DNA of 64,000 nt from Rhodobacteraceae bacterium M382 (GCA_025141015.1 CP081098.1:1370501-1434500); one strand, 5' to 3'; positions 46,338-56,086 are shown, counted from the first letter of the stretch. Notes: generated from the sequence alone by a model not told the origin. Program-made: numbers and translations.

Positions 46338-47144
46338 ATGTCCGACACAATAAACCCTCAATCCTATGAGAAACTCGCCATCCAAGAGCGTGACAATGGT
46401 GTTTTTGTTGTAACGTTGAACCGGCCCAGCAAACGAAATGCGCTGGATGCCGCGACCATCGAAGAACTGGTCAGCTTTTTCAGCAATGCCCATCGGAACG
46501 GTGTCAAGGCGGTGGTTCTGGCCGGGAAGGGCGATCATTTCTGCGCAGGGCTCGATCTGGTTGAGCACTGGAAGGAAGACCGTAGCCCGGACGAATTCAT
46601 GCATGTCTGCCTGCGCTGGCACGAAGCGTTCAACAAGATGGAATACGGTGGGGTCCCGATCATTGCGGCTCTGAAGGGGGCCGTTGTCGGGGGCGGCCTG
46701 GAACTGGCCAGCGCTGCGCATATCCGTGTGATCGACCAGACTGCCTATTTCGCGCTTCCCGAAGGGCAGCGGGGAATCTTTACGGGCGGCGGTGCCACCA
46801 TTCGTGTCTCGGATATGATCGGCAAGACCCGGATGATCGACATGATCCTGATGGGCCGTGTCTATCAGGGACAAGAGGCGGTGAATTTGGGGTTGGCCCA
46901 ATACATCACCGAAGGATCCAGCTTTGACAAAGCGTTGGAACTGGCTGACAAAGCCGCGCAAAACCTGCCGTTGACGAATTACGCCATTTGTTCTGCGATC
47001 AGCCATCTGAACAATATGTCCGGGATGGATGCCGCCTATGCCGAAGCCGTTGTGGCCGGGGTTGTGAACACGCAGCCTGCCGCCCGCGCGCGGCTGGAGG
47101 CGTTTGCCAATAAAACAGCAGCACGTGTGCGCCCCAACAGCTAA
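46338..47144 (+). CDS. dmdD: Crotonase-family enzyme, probable methylthioacryloyl-CoA hydratase
   Basis: 268-residue crotonase. The oxyanion-hole segments are [10 protein letters not shown] and [13 protein letters not shown], and the two catalytic Glu residues fall at 122 and 142. The reported DmdD of Ruegeria pomeroyi is 267 residues with Glu121 and Glu141, an almost exact match in size and spacing. DmdD hydrates methylthioacryloyl-CoA, releasing methanethiol and acetaldehyde. It follows dmdC by 55 bp. dmdA and dmdB are not in the window. Confidence 0.72.
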   Translation: MSDTINPQSYEKLAIQERDNGVFVVTLNRPSKRNALDAATIEELVSFFSNAHRNGVKAVVLAGKGDHFCAGLDLVEHWKEDRSPDEFMHVCLRWHEAFNKMEYGGVPIIAALKGAVVGGGLELASAAHIRVIDQTAYFALPEGQRGIFTGGGATIRVSDMIGKTRMIDMILMGRVYQGQEAVNLGLAQYITEGSSFDKALELADKAAQNLPLTNYAICSAISHLNNMSGMDAAYAEAVVAGVVNTQPAARARLEAFANKTAARVRPNS

Positions 47145-47359
47145 TACCCTATTGGGGTTTGCACGGTCTAAATATGCACGGTCTGCATATGCACAGCGAC
47201 TGTTTTGATGTGGCCGTGGCGGACCGGCCCCCCACTACGGCGAGGGGCGTTGAACGGCTATGACTGACCGGATGGGTATGAACCGCCCGTCCGGTCGACA
47301 AAGAGCCAGCCGCAGCATCTTGATCGCGGTTCGAGTTCAAGTCGAGCTATCCAAACCAC

Positions 47360-47975
47360 CTAGGCCAGCAGATCGAACACATCGCCGCCGATCTGGATGT
47401 TGATCGAACTCTGACCACCGCCATCGACCAGCGCCCAGATGATCTGTTCGGTGGGTTTGTAGATTACGAACGCCTCCTGCACCGCATCATCGCCCGACCG
47501 TTCGCCGGCAGCATTGGCGGTGTGGGCCAGGTTGACCTGGAAGTCACTGGCTGTGGCCGCAGCCCCGCCCCACAGCAGCACATCGCCGTCGGCTGCCACA
47601 TAATCCTGTACCCAGTCAGACCCGTGATCGGCGATCCCGATGTGAAAGAATTTATCCGCCCCGGATCCACCGTTGATCCGGTCGTGGCCAAAGCCACCGT
47701 TGACAAAATCATTCCCCGCGCCGCCAAACACCAGATCGGAAAACGCCGAGCCGGTGATCACGTCATCCCCCTCCTGGCCCTGCAGCTCGTCCACACCTGC
47801 ACCCCCGGCAATGGTGTCATTGCCACCCTGGCCAAACACCAGGTCATTGCCCGCACCTGCGTCGATATTGTCATTGCCACCCCCGGCATAGATCACATCG
47901 CGCAGATCACCTGCGGCTGGCCCACCGATGATCCGGTCATCGCCGTCGCCACCGTTGAGCGTATCCGCCCCGGGT
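47360..47975 (-). repeat. Shared RTX C-terminal module, unit 1
   Basis: About 205 codons running from GGPA.DLRDVIYAG through VFGGAGNDFVNGGFGHDRINGG and HGSDWVQDYVAADGDVLLWG to the stop. It is repeated with high DNA and protein identity at 48846, 51060 and 52585. Boundaries are approximate, by eye. Confidence 0.85.
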
Positions 47976-48721
47976 CCGCCATCCAGCGTATCATTGCCGC
48001 CTTCGCCCACCAGACGGTCATTGCCGCTGTTGCCCGAGAGGGCGTCTGCAGCCGCCGTCCCGACCCGGTCCACGGGCGGATCGGTTGGTTCCGGGATCAA
48101 ATCGCCAGCTGCGACCCTTTGATCGGAGAATTGAAAAAACTCCACGCCCCGGATGTCATCGGTTTCGGACCCAAAGCTGATTTGAAACCCGCTGGAAGTC
48201 GCTGTCGCGGTTACATCGGCAAAGGCCACGGAAAAGACCGCCGTATCCGTGCCGCTGCCGCCGATCAGAAGATCATTGCCGCTGCCCCCGTCAAGCCGGT
48301 CATCACCAATGCCGCCATCCAACGTGTCGTTGCCCCCCAACCCGTTGATCGTGTCATTTCCGCCCAATCCGGGCAGTTCGTCCGACCCGGTCGTTGAACC
48401 GGTAATCTGGTCCGCATCGGCCAGCATGAGGCTGGCCGCCTCGAACAGATTGTCGTTGATCTCCACCGCGCGATAAACGGCATTGGCGTCCACTGACATG
48501 CCGGTGATGCTGTAAAACAAAACGCCGCCCCTGAATTCGGAATAGGATCTCAGCGTGCCGAATACGTCACCGGTCGGAGAATAGGTGAAGCTGCCGCCAT
48601 ATGTTTCGGACCTGAAGCCATCTGAAAACCGGATCTGCGTCGCAGTTGCCGCCAGCAGATCTCCATCCCAATTCTCAAGACTTGAAAGGCGAAGTTCAGA
48701 ATTTACCGTGATCGTTGCCAT
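47360..48721 (-). CDS. RTX-type calcium-binding secreted protein, copy 1
   Basis: 453-residue protein. A beta-rich N-domain of about 130 residues is followed by glycine/aspartate nonapeptide repeats (GGNDTINGLGGNDTLDGG) that bind Ca2+ outside the cell, then a second set, then a conserved non-repeat C-terminal module of about 100 residues ending FDLLA, probably the type I secretion signal. No N-terminal signal peptide is present. ATG 48721 has GGGGGA about 9 nt upstream; the frame extends to 48826. It is last of four tandem RTX genes. Confidence 0.82.
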   Translation of the reverse strand: MATITVNSELRLSSLENWDGDLLAATATQIRFSDGFRSETYGGSFTYSPTGDVFGTLRSYSEFRGGVLFYSITGMSVDANAVYRAVEINDNLFEAASLMLADADQITGSTTGSDELPGLGGNDTINGLGGNDTLDGGIGDDRLDGGSGNDLLIGGSGTDTAVFSVAFADVTATATSSGFQISFGSETDDIRGVEFFQFSDQRVAAGDLIPEPTDPPVDRVGTAAADALSGNSGNDRLVGEGGNDTLDGGPGADTLNGGDGDDRIIGGPAAGDLRDVIYAGGGNDNIDAGAGNDLVFGQGGNDTIAGGAGVDELQGQEGDDVITGSAFSDLVFGGAGNDFVNGGFGHDRINGGSGADKFFHIGIADHGSDWVQDYVAADGDVLLWGGAAATASDFQVNLAHTANAAGERSGDDAVQEAFVIYKPTEQIIWALVDGGGQSSINIQIGGDVFDLLA

Positions 48722-48845
48722 ATCGAATGTCCCCCAGTAGTCGTGTACCTTATGAAGTTGGCGTGTCCCGGCATGATACCTCGAAACCAGCCAAAAGTCA
48801 CATTGGGGGCCTATGGCAGCGCTCACAGTTGCGGCAGATTATGGT

Positions 48846-49450
48846 TCAGGCCAACAGGTCGAACACATCACCGTCGATCTGGAGGTTGATCGAACTCTGA
48901 CCGCCGCCATCAACCAGCGCCCAGATAATCTGTTCGGTGGGTTTGTAAATCACGAAGGCCTCTTGGACTGCGTCATCGCCTGACCGTTCCCCGGCGGCAT
49001 TGGCGGTATGGGCCAGGTTGACCTGGAAATCGCTGGCCGTTGCCGGACCGCTACCCCACAGCAGTACATCGCCGTCCGCGGCCACATAGTCCTGCACCCA
49101 GTCCGATCCGTGCCCCAGAACGCCCGCGTGAAAGAATTTATCCGCCCCGGAGCCACCGTTGATGCGGTCATGACCAAAGCCGCCGTTGACAAAATCGTTG
49201 CCCGCGCCGCCAAACACCAGATCGGAAAACGCCGAGCCAGTGATCACGTCATTACCGTTCTGACCCTGCAATTCGTCCACCCCAGCGCCCCCGGCAATGG
49301 TGTCATCGCCATCCTGACCGAAGACCAAATCATTGCCCGCGCCCGCATCCACACTGTCATTGCCATCGCCTGCATAGATGATGTCGCGCAGATCTTCGGG
49401 CGATAACCCGCCAAGCAACGTGTCGTGCCCCTCGCCACCGTTCAAGGTGT
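48846..49450 (-). repeat. Shared RTX C-terminal module, unit 2
   Basis: Second copy; its nonapeptide part diverges slightly near the upstream edge (GGLSPEDLRDIIYAG), while the terminal 100 residues are almost unchanged. Confidence 0.85.
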
Positions 49451-50882
49451 CCGCCCCTGCCTGGCCATTGATAAAGTCATCACCCTCAAGACCAACCAGC
49501 CGGTCATTGCCAGCAAAGCCACTGATAGCATCATCAAATTCCGAACCCGTCACCACGTCATCTGCCGGAGTGCCCGGAAGATCATAAAACGCGTTAAACC
49601 GATGAAAAACATGATCGTTAAACACGACTGAGTCGTGCGAGGCACTGTCAATTTCGCGCGTTTCATACACTCCCCAAGATACGATCACACCGCCATCAGC
49701 AAGTGGGGCCACCATCAGGCCTCCCAGGTTGCGGGTGGCGAAGTCCGCATGATCCGGTTCGGGAACTAGGATCTCGCCGCCAGTTGGGGCCCCAGTAGCG
49801 TCAAAGTTCTGTAGGTACAGCTTTTCGGCGTCTGCGCCTGTGGCGGATGCATCCACGCTGCGCCAGGTAATCGCATGCCCATCCACGCCCAGCCCGGTCA
49901 CAGCCGGAAAAATCTGGTTGCCGTCCCGGGTGGTGTTGATGACCGTTGGCCCCTCGCCGACAATTTCGCCCGACGACGTTATGCGCAAGGACATGATGTC
50001 ACCGTTGAACGCGTCGTTGTATATGGTCCCGACGCCCTGGGCCCAGCTCAGCTGAAGATCGCCACCATCTAAACCAGTCGCAACAACCTCATTCAGATAG
50101 TGTGGCGTTGTCAGGATTGTCACAGGCAGCAGATCGACCGCCGTACCGCTGGCATCGAACCTTTGGCTCAGGATACGTGTACTTCCGCCGTCGTCCGTAA
50201 ATTGCGCCATGACCAGAACAAATCCGCCGTCGGCACTTTCGACCAACGTCGCAGATGCAAGTGAACTGGACGTCAATTCACGCGGCTCAACCAACGCATC
50301 CGGGTTGGTGGTATCCTGAATCACCAGGTTCAATGATATCGAGTCGGGATTAGATGCGCTGTACAAAAGCCCGATCTTTCCGTCACTCAAGCGGACACTA
50401 TCGATGAGGCTCAGGCCGGTGAGCCCGGACAAACCAGACGGGATTGGCAGATCAACGGACGCAACCAGATCGCCCATGTCATTATACGTATTGTGCTGGA
50501 CACCTCGGACGGGCGGGTTCGGAAAGGTGCCGGTGCTTTCCAGACGCTCGAAAACGACCGTAAACCCGCCATCTGCCAGCGGGATCGTATGATGCTGCCC
50601 GGGCCAAGTACCTGCTGTGGTCTCTAACGAGAACGCAGAACCAACGGCAGTGCCATAGGCGTCATATCGTTGAGCAAAGAGATCGTTGATCTCAGCGTTG
50701 GTCGTGGTTCCAATTGCTGCATTGGTATTGACATCACTTTCCTGCCAGATCGCAACAAAACCACCATCGGACAGCCCCGTGACCTTGAGATTGATTGGCT
50801 GCGAGCGCGCAATTGTATTTGCAATTAACTGCGGCTCGCCAACCTCGCCTAGAATACGCTGTGTGGATTCTGTGATGGGCAT
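48846..50882 (-). CDS. RTX-type secreted protein with propeller-like N-domain, copy 2
   Basis: 678-residue protein. Residues 1-440 hold recurring blades of the kind LSDGGFVAIWQES, PLADGGFTVVFERLE, SADGGFVLVMAQF and PLADGGVIVSWGVYE, spaced some 50-70 residues apart, compatible with a beta-propeller or similar adhesive fold. RTX nonapeptides and the shared C-terminal module (ending FDLLA) follow. AAGGAG lies 8 nt before the ATG. It is expected to be exported by a type I system, which is not encoded in the window. Confidence 0.82.
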   Translation of the reverse strand: MPITESTQRILGEVGEPQLIANTIARSQPINLKVTGLSDGGFVAIWQESDVNTNAAIGTTTNAEINDLFAQRYDAYGTAVGSAFSLETTAGTWPGQHHTIPLADGGFTVVFERLESTGTFPNPPVRGVQHNTYNDMGDLVASVDLPIPSGLSGLTGLSLIDSVRLSDGKIGLLYSASNPDSISLNLVIQDTTNPDALVEPRELTSSSLASATLVESADGGFVLVMAQFTDDGGSTRILSQRFDASGTAVDLLPVTILTTPHYLNEVVATGLDGGDLQLSWAQGVGTIYNDAFNGDIMSLRITSSGEIVGEGPTVINTTRDGNQIFPAVTGLGVDGHAITWRSVDASATGADAEKLYLQNFDATGAPTGGEILVPEPDHADFATRNLGGLMVAPLADGGVIVSWGVYETREIDSASHDSVVFNDHVFHRFNAFYDLPGTPADDVVTGSEFDDAISGFAGNDRLVGLEGDDFINGQAGADTLNGGEGHDTLLGGLSPEDLRDIIYAGDGNDSVDAGAGNDLVFGQDGDDTIAGGAGVDELQGQNGNDVITGSAFSDLVFGGAGNDFVNGGFGHDRINGGSGADKFFHAGVLGHGSDWVQDYVAADGDVLLWGSGPATASDFQVNLAHTANAAGERSGDDAVQEAFVIYKPTEQIIWALVDGGGQSSINLQIDGDVFDLLA

Positions 50883-51059
50883 AAGGACGCTCCTTGGTTT
50901 TGGCAGATCCAGATCAGAGCGCCAATCTCGTAGCCTCGCACACTTGTTAAGTTTCGATCAACAGACATACCCGTTTCGGATATGTTCGCCCCGCGCGACA
51001 CCCGCATTTCGGGAGTCGTCACAGAGCGACTTTCGATCAGGACGCAGCCTCCCGCGTTG

Positions 51060-51670
51060 TCAAACGAGCAGATCGAATGTATCGCCGCCGATCTGGATGT
51101 TGATCGAACTCTGACCGCCGCCATCAACCAGCGCCCAGATGATCTGTTCGGTTGGTTTATAGATGACAAAGGCCTCCCGCACTGCGTCATCGCCTGACCG
51201 TTCGCCCGCGGCATTGGCGGTGTGGGCCAGGTTGACCTGAAAATCGCTGGCCGTGGCTGGTCCGCCCCCCCACAGCAGCACATCGCCGTCTGCGGCCACA
51301 TAATCCTGTACCCAGTCCGATCCGTGATCGGCGATCCCGACGTGAAAGAACCTGTCCGCGCCGGTGCCGCCGTTGATGCGGTCATGGCCAAAGCCGCCGT
51401 TGACAAAATCATTGCCCGCGCCGCCAAACACCAGATCGGAAAACGCCGACCCGGTGATCACGTCATCCCCGTCCTGACCTTGCAGGTCATCAACACCCGC
51501 GCCACCGGCGATGGTGTCGTTGCCCGCCTGGCCAAACACCTGGTCGTTGCCCGCGCCCGCGTCCACGCTGTCATCGCCCGCTCCGGCATAGATCACGTCA
51601 CGCAGATCGTCCCTTGCCACACCGCCCAGGATCACGTCGTCGCCATCTCCGCCATTGAGCGTATCGGCTC
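51060..51670 (-). repeat. Shared RTX C-terminal module, unit 3
   Basis: Third copy; differs at the last residue (DLLV) and at GGTGADRFFHVG. Confidence 0.85.
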
Positions 51671-52538
51671 CGGGCCCACCATCGAGGCTGTCATTGCCTC
51701 CCGCACCCACCAGCCGATCATTGCCGTTGCCGCCGCGAATGTCGTCCCCGGCTTCGGTTCCAGACACAGAGTCGTTTCCATCAAATGCCCGGTGTGGGCC
51801 TGCGTCAGTCAGTACGACCTCGTCATCGCCATCCGAAAACTGAAAAGACACGAGATCGTCCGAAAAGATCGTGACATCGACTTCGGCGAGACGGCTCGTG
51901 TCTGATGCCGAACTGCCCAATGCGATCTGAAAGGTTTCATCCGGTTCCAGACCACGATCGCCGAATATGTCGAATGATATCGTCTTTTGGGTCTCTCCGG
52001 CACCAAAGGACACAGGCTCGGGAGAGATGAAGCCAAAATCTTGAAACCGCGTCGCAGTCCCGTCGACTGTTCGATAATAGACAGTTTCGGCTTGCAGATT
52101 GCCGCTGCGTTCAATGGTCAGCTCTACCGTTTTTGTGCCGGAGTTGCCTTCAAGGATATCCGGAACCGGTCCAAACGTATAAACGGCGGGTTCGGAATCA
52201 TTGTCGACAATCGTGAAATCAAATCTCGTAATGTAGCTTGCGAGACGTGGCGGGTAGTAGCTGTCTTCACTCAACTGCAGCGCAAAAAGCTCATCTCCCT
52301 CAAACCTTGTGTCGTCAGTTGTTGAAATGGTTACGAACTTGCTCGTCTCTCCGGTGTTGAACATCAACCATTGATTGGAGATGATCGAGTGGTCGCCGTC
52401 ATTTTCAGAGTATGAACCACCCGAAATTGTGTTGAGGGTCAGGATTTCGAAATTGGTATTCGTACGGGTGACCGCAAAAATAATGTCTCGACCTTCCGCG
52501 ACTGAAGCGGAGCTGGGGCCAATAATTTGATATGTCAT
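51060..52538 (-). CDS. RTX-type secreted protein with Calx-beta domains, copy 3
   Basis: 492-residue protein. The N-terminal 230 residues contain Calx-beta-like segments (SVAEGRDIIFAVTRT, LEGNSGTKTVELTIERSG, GDRGLEPDETFQIALG), i.e. Ca2+-binding Ig-like folds. RTX repeats and the shared C-terminal module, here ending FDLLV, follow. A GGAGG site precedes the ATG. It is one of four tandem genes differing mainly in the N-terminal domain. Confidence 0.82.
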   Translation of the reverse strand: MTYQIIGPSSASVAEGRDIIFAVTRTNTNFEILTLNTISGGSYSENDGDHSIISNQWLMFNTGETSKFVTISTTDDTRFEGDELFALQLSEDSYYPPRLASYITRFDFTIVDNDSEPAVYTFGPVPDILEGNSGTKTVELTIERSGNLQAETVYYRTVDGTATRFQDFGFISPEPVSFGAGETQKTISFDIFGDRGLEPDETFQIALGSSASDTSRLAEVDVTIFSDDLVSFQFSDGDDEVVLTDAGPHRAFDGNDSVSGTEAGDDIRGGNGNDRLVGAGGNDSLDGGPGADTLNGGDGDDVILGGVARDDLRDVIYAGAGDDSVDAGAGNDQVFGQAGNDTIAGGAGVDDLQGQDGDDVITGSAFSDLVFGGAGNDFVNGGFGHDRINGGTGADRFFHVGIADHGSDWVQDYVAADGDVLLWGGGPATASDFQVNLAHTANAAGERSGDDAVREAFVIYKPTEQIIWALVDGGGQSSINIQIGGDTFDLLV

Positions 52539-52584
52539 TTTACCTCCAATAGTCGTTCACAATACCGGCTCTTTCAAGTGAGGC

Positions 52585-53195
52585 TTAGGCCAGCAGATCG
52601 AATGTATCGCCGCCGATCTGGATGTTGATCGCGCTTTGGCCGCCGCCATCGACCAGCGCCCAGATGATCTGTTCGCTGGGCTTGTAGATCACAAACGCCT
52701 CCTGCACGCCGTCATCGCCTGACCGTTCGCCCGCGTCATTGGCAGTATGGGCCAGGTTGACCTGGAAATCGCCGGCGGTGGCGGCACCGCCCCCCCAGAG
52801 CAGCACATCGCCGTCCGCGGCCACATAATCCTGCACCCAGTCCGACCCGTGTCCTTCGACGCCGACGTGAAAGAACTTGTCCGCGCCCGACCCGCCGTTG
52901 ATCCTGTCATGACCAAAGCCGCCGTTGACAAAATCATTGCCCGCGCCGCCAAACACCAGATCGGAAAACGCCGAGCCGGTGATCACGTCATCCCCGTCCT
53001 GACCCTGTAGGTCATCAACACCCGCGCCACCGGCGATGGTATCGTTGCCCGCCTGGCCAAACACCTGATCATTGCCGGCACCTGCGTCGATGCTGTCATC
53101 GCCCGCTCCGGCATAGATCACATCGCGTAGATCATCCGCCGCTGGCCCGCCGATGATAACATCGTTGCCTTCGCCCCCATTCAGTGTATCCGCGC
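52585..53195 (-). repeat. Shared RTX C-terminal module, unit 4
   Basis: Fourth copy, most similar to unit 3 upstream (LRDVIYAGAGDDS, VFGQAGNDTIAGGAGVDDLQGQ). Confidence 0.85.
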
Positions 53196-54447
53196 CGGGC
53201 CCACCATCAAGGCTGTCATTGCCCGCGTCGCCCAACAGACGGTCATTGTCGCCCAACCCCAGGATGGTGTCATCACCCGCCGTTCCGGTCAGAACATCCG
53301 GATTGGGCGAGCCGGTGATCGGAGCGCTTCCGCCATCGCCACTGTGCAAAGGTGTGTCGTCCCCAGGCAGAACCAGCTCGGTGACAAGACCGCCAACGAT
53401 GATGGCCGTGTTGTTGTCCGTGCGCACAAAGTCATCCGCTGACCAGTTATAGGCGCTCGTCAACAGGCTCAGCTCGGTCCCGTCATTGGCAAACTCTTTT
53501 AGTCGTCCTTCGTTCAGGGCCGGTGCCGAAAACGTCAGAACCGAATACCCGATCACGAAACCGTTTTCCGTGGCGGTGACGATAGGCATGTCCTGTCTGT
53601 CGCGGGTTTCTTCGGTGTTGACCAACGTCGTTTCCCGGATTTCTGCCCCGGATGCGGAAAGGATTTTGAACCAGACCGACGTTTGGCTGTCATCGCCTGA
53701 GCCAGCATTGTTTTCGACCCAGACGACCAACAGGTTCCCATCGCTCAGGCGTTCGAGCTGAACCGCAGGTGTATTGCCGAGACCGGTGTTGTCCGGGTTG
53801 CCAATATCAATGACATCCCCGACCGCCGTGCCATCGTAACTGTAGAACCGCAAGGCGGCAGGCGCGCCGCTGCCCACGGTCCGGGCCGCGCCCACGGCAA
53901 AGACACCGTCCAGACCCACAGTGCTCCAGCTCAATTGTTCTCCGAAAACACCGCCCACAAACCGATCAAAACCGGGGTTTCCAACCGAGGTCACCAGTGC
54001 CCCATCATTGTCCATCAGCGACAGACCCATCCAGTTGTGGATCAAAATATTGCCATCAGGCAGGGAATAGGCATGGTGCAACATGGTTTGGTCGGTGGCC
54101 GACAAAGGGCCTTCTGTCAGCTCCTCGGCGGGCGCGACAGCAGCGCCAGTGGCAGCGTCCAGTGTGATCTTCCAGTTCGAGATGGTCACAGGCAGCGGAT
54201 CGGCATCCCGGATCTGATAGAACAGGGTCATGCTGCCGTCTGTGTTATCATGCAGATGATATGTGGTGAGATTGCCCAGGCCAAGTCCGCTGGCGTCGGC
54301 AAATTCAACCGTGTCAAACACCAGCCCGTCATCATTCACAGACGAGATCCGGTTGCCGTTGACTGTGACCGCTGCGTCGCCGACCCGATAGGTTCGCCCA
54401 CTCCCCAGTCCCATCACAGAAGGCGTGCCATCAATCGAAATTGTCAT
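52585..54447 (-). CDS. RTX-type secreted protein, copy 4
   Basis: 620-residue protein. The N-terminal 390 residues carry propeller-like strands (YSLPDGNILIHNWMGLSL, LERLSDGNLLVVWVEN, VTATENGFVIGYSVL). RTX repeats and the shared C-terminal module ending FDLLA follow. ATG 54447 with AGGGAG 9 nt upstream is preferred to 54486. It is first in the leftward RTX array, so the array promoter is probably upstream, in the 54448-55108 region. Confidence 0.82.
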   Translation of the reverse strand: MTISIDGTPSVMGLGSGRTYRVGDAAVTVNGNRISSVNDDGLVFDTVEFADASGLGLGNLTTYHLHDNTDGSMTLFYQIRDADPLPVTISNWKITLDAATGAAVAPAEELTEGPLSATDQTMLHHAYSLPDGNILIHNWMGLSLMDNDGALVTSVGNPGFDRFVGGVFGEQLSWSTVGLDGVFAVGAARTVGSGAPAALRFYSYDGTAVGDVIDIGNPDNTGLGNTPAVQLERLSDGNLLVVWVENNAGSGDDSQTSVWFKILSASGAEIRETTLVNTEETRDRQDMPIVTATENGFVIGYSVLTFSAPALNEGRLKEFANDGTELSLLTSAYNWSADDFVRTDNNTAIIVGGLVTELVLPGDDTPLHSGDGGSAPITGSPNPDVLTGTAGDDTILGLGDNDRLLGDAGNDSLDGGPGADTLNGGEGNDVIIGGPAADDLRDVIYAGAGDDSIDAGAGNDQVFGQAGNDTIAGGAGVDDLQGQDGDDVITGSAFSDLVFGGAGNDFVNGGFGHDRINGGSGADKFFHVGVEGHGSDWVQDYVAADGDVLLWGGGAATAGDFQVNLAHTANDAGERSGDDGVQEAFVIYKPSEQIIWALVDGGGQSAINIQIGGDTFDLLA

Positions 54448-55040
54448 ACTAATAACTCCCTGAAAATCCGTACAGGATGTCCCCACGCAGAAAAATACGG
54501 CTGCTCATATGAGCAAAAGGAACGCAGGACACACCGGTATTTTGAACACCCTTTGACTCCATGTGACGGATTTGCGCTTTCTGCGTCAAGGTTTTCGCGG
54601 TTTCTGCCGCGCCGGGGGGCAGACAGTCGGTTGCCTGTCCCCGCAGGTTCTGGGCCAAAATGGACGCCCGGAAAGGTAGGCGGAAATTGCCGTCCCACAT
54701 GGTTTTCGATCGGAGTCCAAAAGCTGCCTTGCAGAACCGTGTTGAGACCGGCGGAGTGGTGTCGCAGAACGCCCCGCAGGCGGTGAAACGGATCTGTGTT
54801 GGAAAATCAGGGTTTTCAGTGGTGTCAGAACCTTGCTCGACACTGTTCAGACAGGTCTTTTTCGTAAAGAGACGCTGACTTTTTCCTCGTTCGGTGGTGG
54901 CTGGGTTCGGTGGCGGCTGGTTTCGTTGGGCGGACACCGGTTTTGCAGACGACCCAGAGCGCGCATTTGATGGTGATCCTGGCCTTGGTTGCGGCGAATT
55001 GAGGCGGTGGCAGGAAAGACCTTGCCTCGCTGCTGCAATT

Positions 55041-55050
55041 TTATCTATAA
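55041..55050. promoter_or_regulatory. BioR box 1
   Basis: TTATCTATAA matches the BioR palindrome known for biotin genes of Rhodobacterales and Rhizobiales, 59 bp before the bioB start. The bioR gene itself is not in the window. Confidence 0.85.
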
Positions 55051-55081
55051 AACGCAAAACCCCCGAGGGGCCCCTGAAAAG

Positions 55082-55091
55082 TTATCTATAT
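55082..55091. promoter_or_regulatory. BioR box 2
   Basis: TTATCTATAT is one base from the BioR consensus, 41 bp after the first box and 18 bp before the bioB start. Two boxes suggest cooperative or tight repression. Confidence 0.7.
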
Positions 55092-55108
55092 TTTGGAGCG
55101 GATGCCAC

Positions 55109-56086
55109 ATGTTGGATCAAAGCACCTTGCGCACGGACTGGACACGCGAAGAAGCGGAGAAGATCTATAACCAGCCGTTCATGGATCTGCTCTTTCAGGC
55201 CCATACGGTTCATCGGCAGCATTTTGACCCCAATCAGGTCCAGAAATCCAAGCTGCTGAGCATCAAGACCGGCGGCTGCGCCGAAGATTGTGCCTATTGC
55301 TCTCAGTCGGCGCGCAATGGCGCGCAGCTGTCCGCATCGAAACTGATCGAGGTCGAGCGGGTGATCGCCGAGGCGAAGAAGGCCAGGGATGGCGGAGCAA
55401 CCCGGTATTGCATGGGGGCTGCCTGGCGGTCGCCCAAAGATCGGGACATGGCCGCGCTCGAGGCGATGATCGAAGGGGTCAAAGGCCTGGGAATGGAAAC
55501 CTGCATGACGTTGGGCATGTTGGACGACAACCAGGTGTTTCGTCTGCGCGATGCGGGGCTGGATTACTACAACCACAATATCGACACCTCGGAGCGCTAT
55601 TATTCCGAGATCATCACCACGCGTACGTTTGCCGACAGGATCGACACGTTGAACCGGGTGCGCGAGGCGGGAATGAAGGTCTGTGCCGGTGGTATCGTCG
55701 GAATGGGTGAACAGCAGATGGACCGGGTCGATATGCTCTTGGCTCTGGCAACGTTGGAGGAGCATCCCGATTCCGTTCCGGTCAACATGCTGATCCCGAT
55801 TGCGGATACGCCGCTGGCCGATGTAAAGCCGCTGGATCCGATCGAATTTGTGCGCACTATTGCTCTTGCGCGGATCCTGATGCCGAAATCGCATGTGCGC
55901 CTGTCTGCAGGCCGGACTGACATGACAGACGAACTGCAGGCCATGTGCGTATTCGCCGGAGCGAATTCCATCTTTGTGGGCGACACGTTGCTGACCGCAG
56001 ACAACCCCGAAGAAGACAAGGACAGTCAGCTGTTTGCCCGTCTGGGCCTGGAGGCGATGAACGTGGGGTGCGACGGGTCGCGATGA
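55109..56086 (+). CDS. bioB: Biotin synthase
   Basis: 325-residue radical-SAM enzyme that inserts sulfur into dethiobiotin. The radical-SAM cluster motif is Cys57, Cys61, Cys64 ([13 protein letters not shown]), followed by [31 protein letters not shown] and RLSAGR, the complete BioB pattern. ATG 55109 is preceded by GGAG; the frame extends to 54989. It is first in the coupled operon bioB-F-D-A-G-C. Confidence 0.97.
   Translation: MLDQSTLRTDWTREEAEKIYNQPFMDLLFQAHTVHRQHFDPNQVQKSKLLSIKTGGCAEDCAYCSQSARNGAQLSASKLIEVERVIAEAKKARDGGATRYCMGAAWRSPKDRDMAALEAMIEGVKGLGMETCMTLGMLDDNQVFRLRDAGLDYYNHNIDTSERYYSEIITTRTFADRIDTLNRVREAGMKVCAGGIVGMGEQQMDRVDMLLALATLEEHPDSVPVNMLIPIADTPLADVKPLDPIEFVRTIALARILMPKSHVRLSAGRTDMTDELQAMCVFAGANSIFVGDTLLTADNPEEDKDSQLFARLGLEAMNVGCDGSR

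Larger units (their letters stand above)
54448..55108. other. 661-bp intergenic region between the RTX array and bioB
   Basis: No convincing gene. The left part should hold the RTX array promoter and the right part the bioB promoter with two BioR boxes. A short direct repeat of the form GGTGGCTGG/GGCGGCTGG is seen near 54894-54920. A minus-strand open frame (54449-55057) has a composition without domain features and is not called. Confidence 0.5.

Noticed and set aside
44441-46348. 635-codon open frame antisense to dmdC
   Set aside because: It mirrors the acyl-CoA dehydrogenase, shows no domain, and all conserved motifs are on the plus strand. High GC third positions create long antisense frames here.
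47145-47359. Possible small RNA or repeat in the gap after dmdD
   Set aside because: Short repeats of a TGCACGGTCT-like word and an imperfect GACCGGA/TCCGGTC dyad (47266-47296) are present, but without a T-run or promoter; support is too weak.
54449-55057. 202-codon minus-strand frame upstream of the RTX array
   Set aside because: Pro/Arg/Ser-rich translation without domain, covering the expected promoter regions of both the RTX array and bioB; no good ribosome-binding site.
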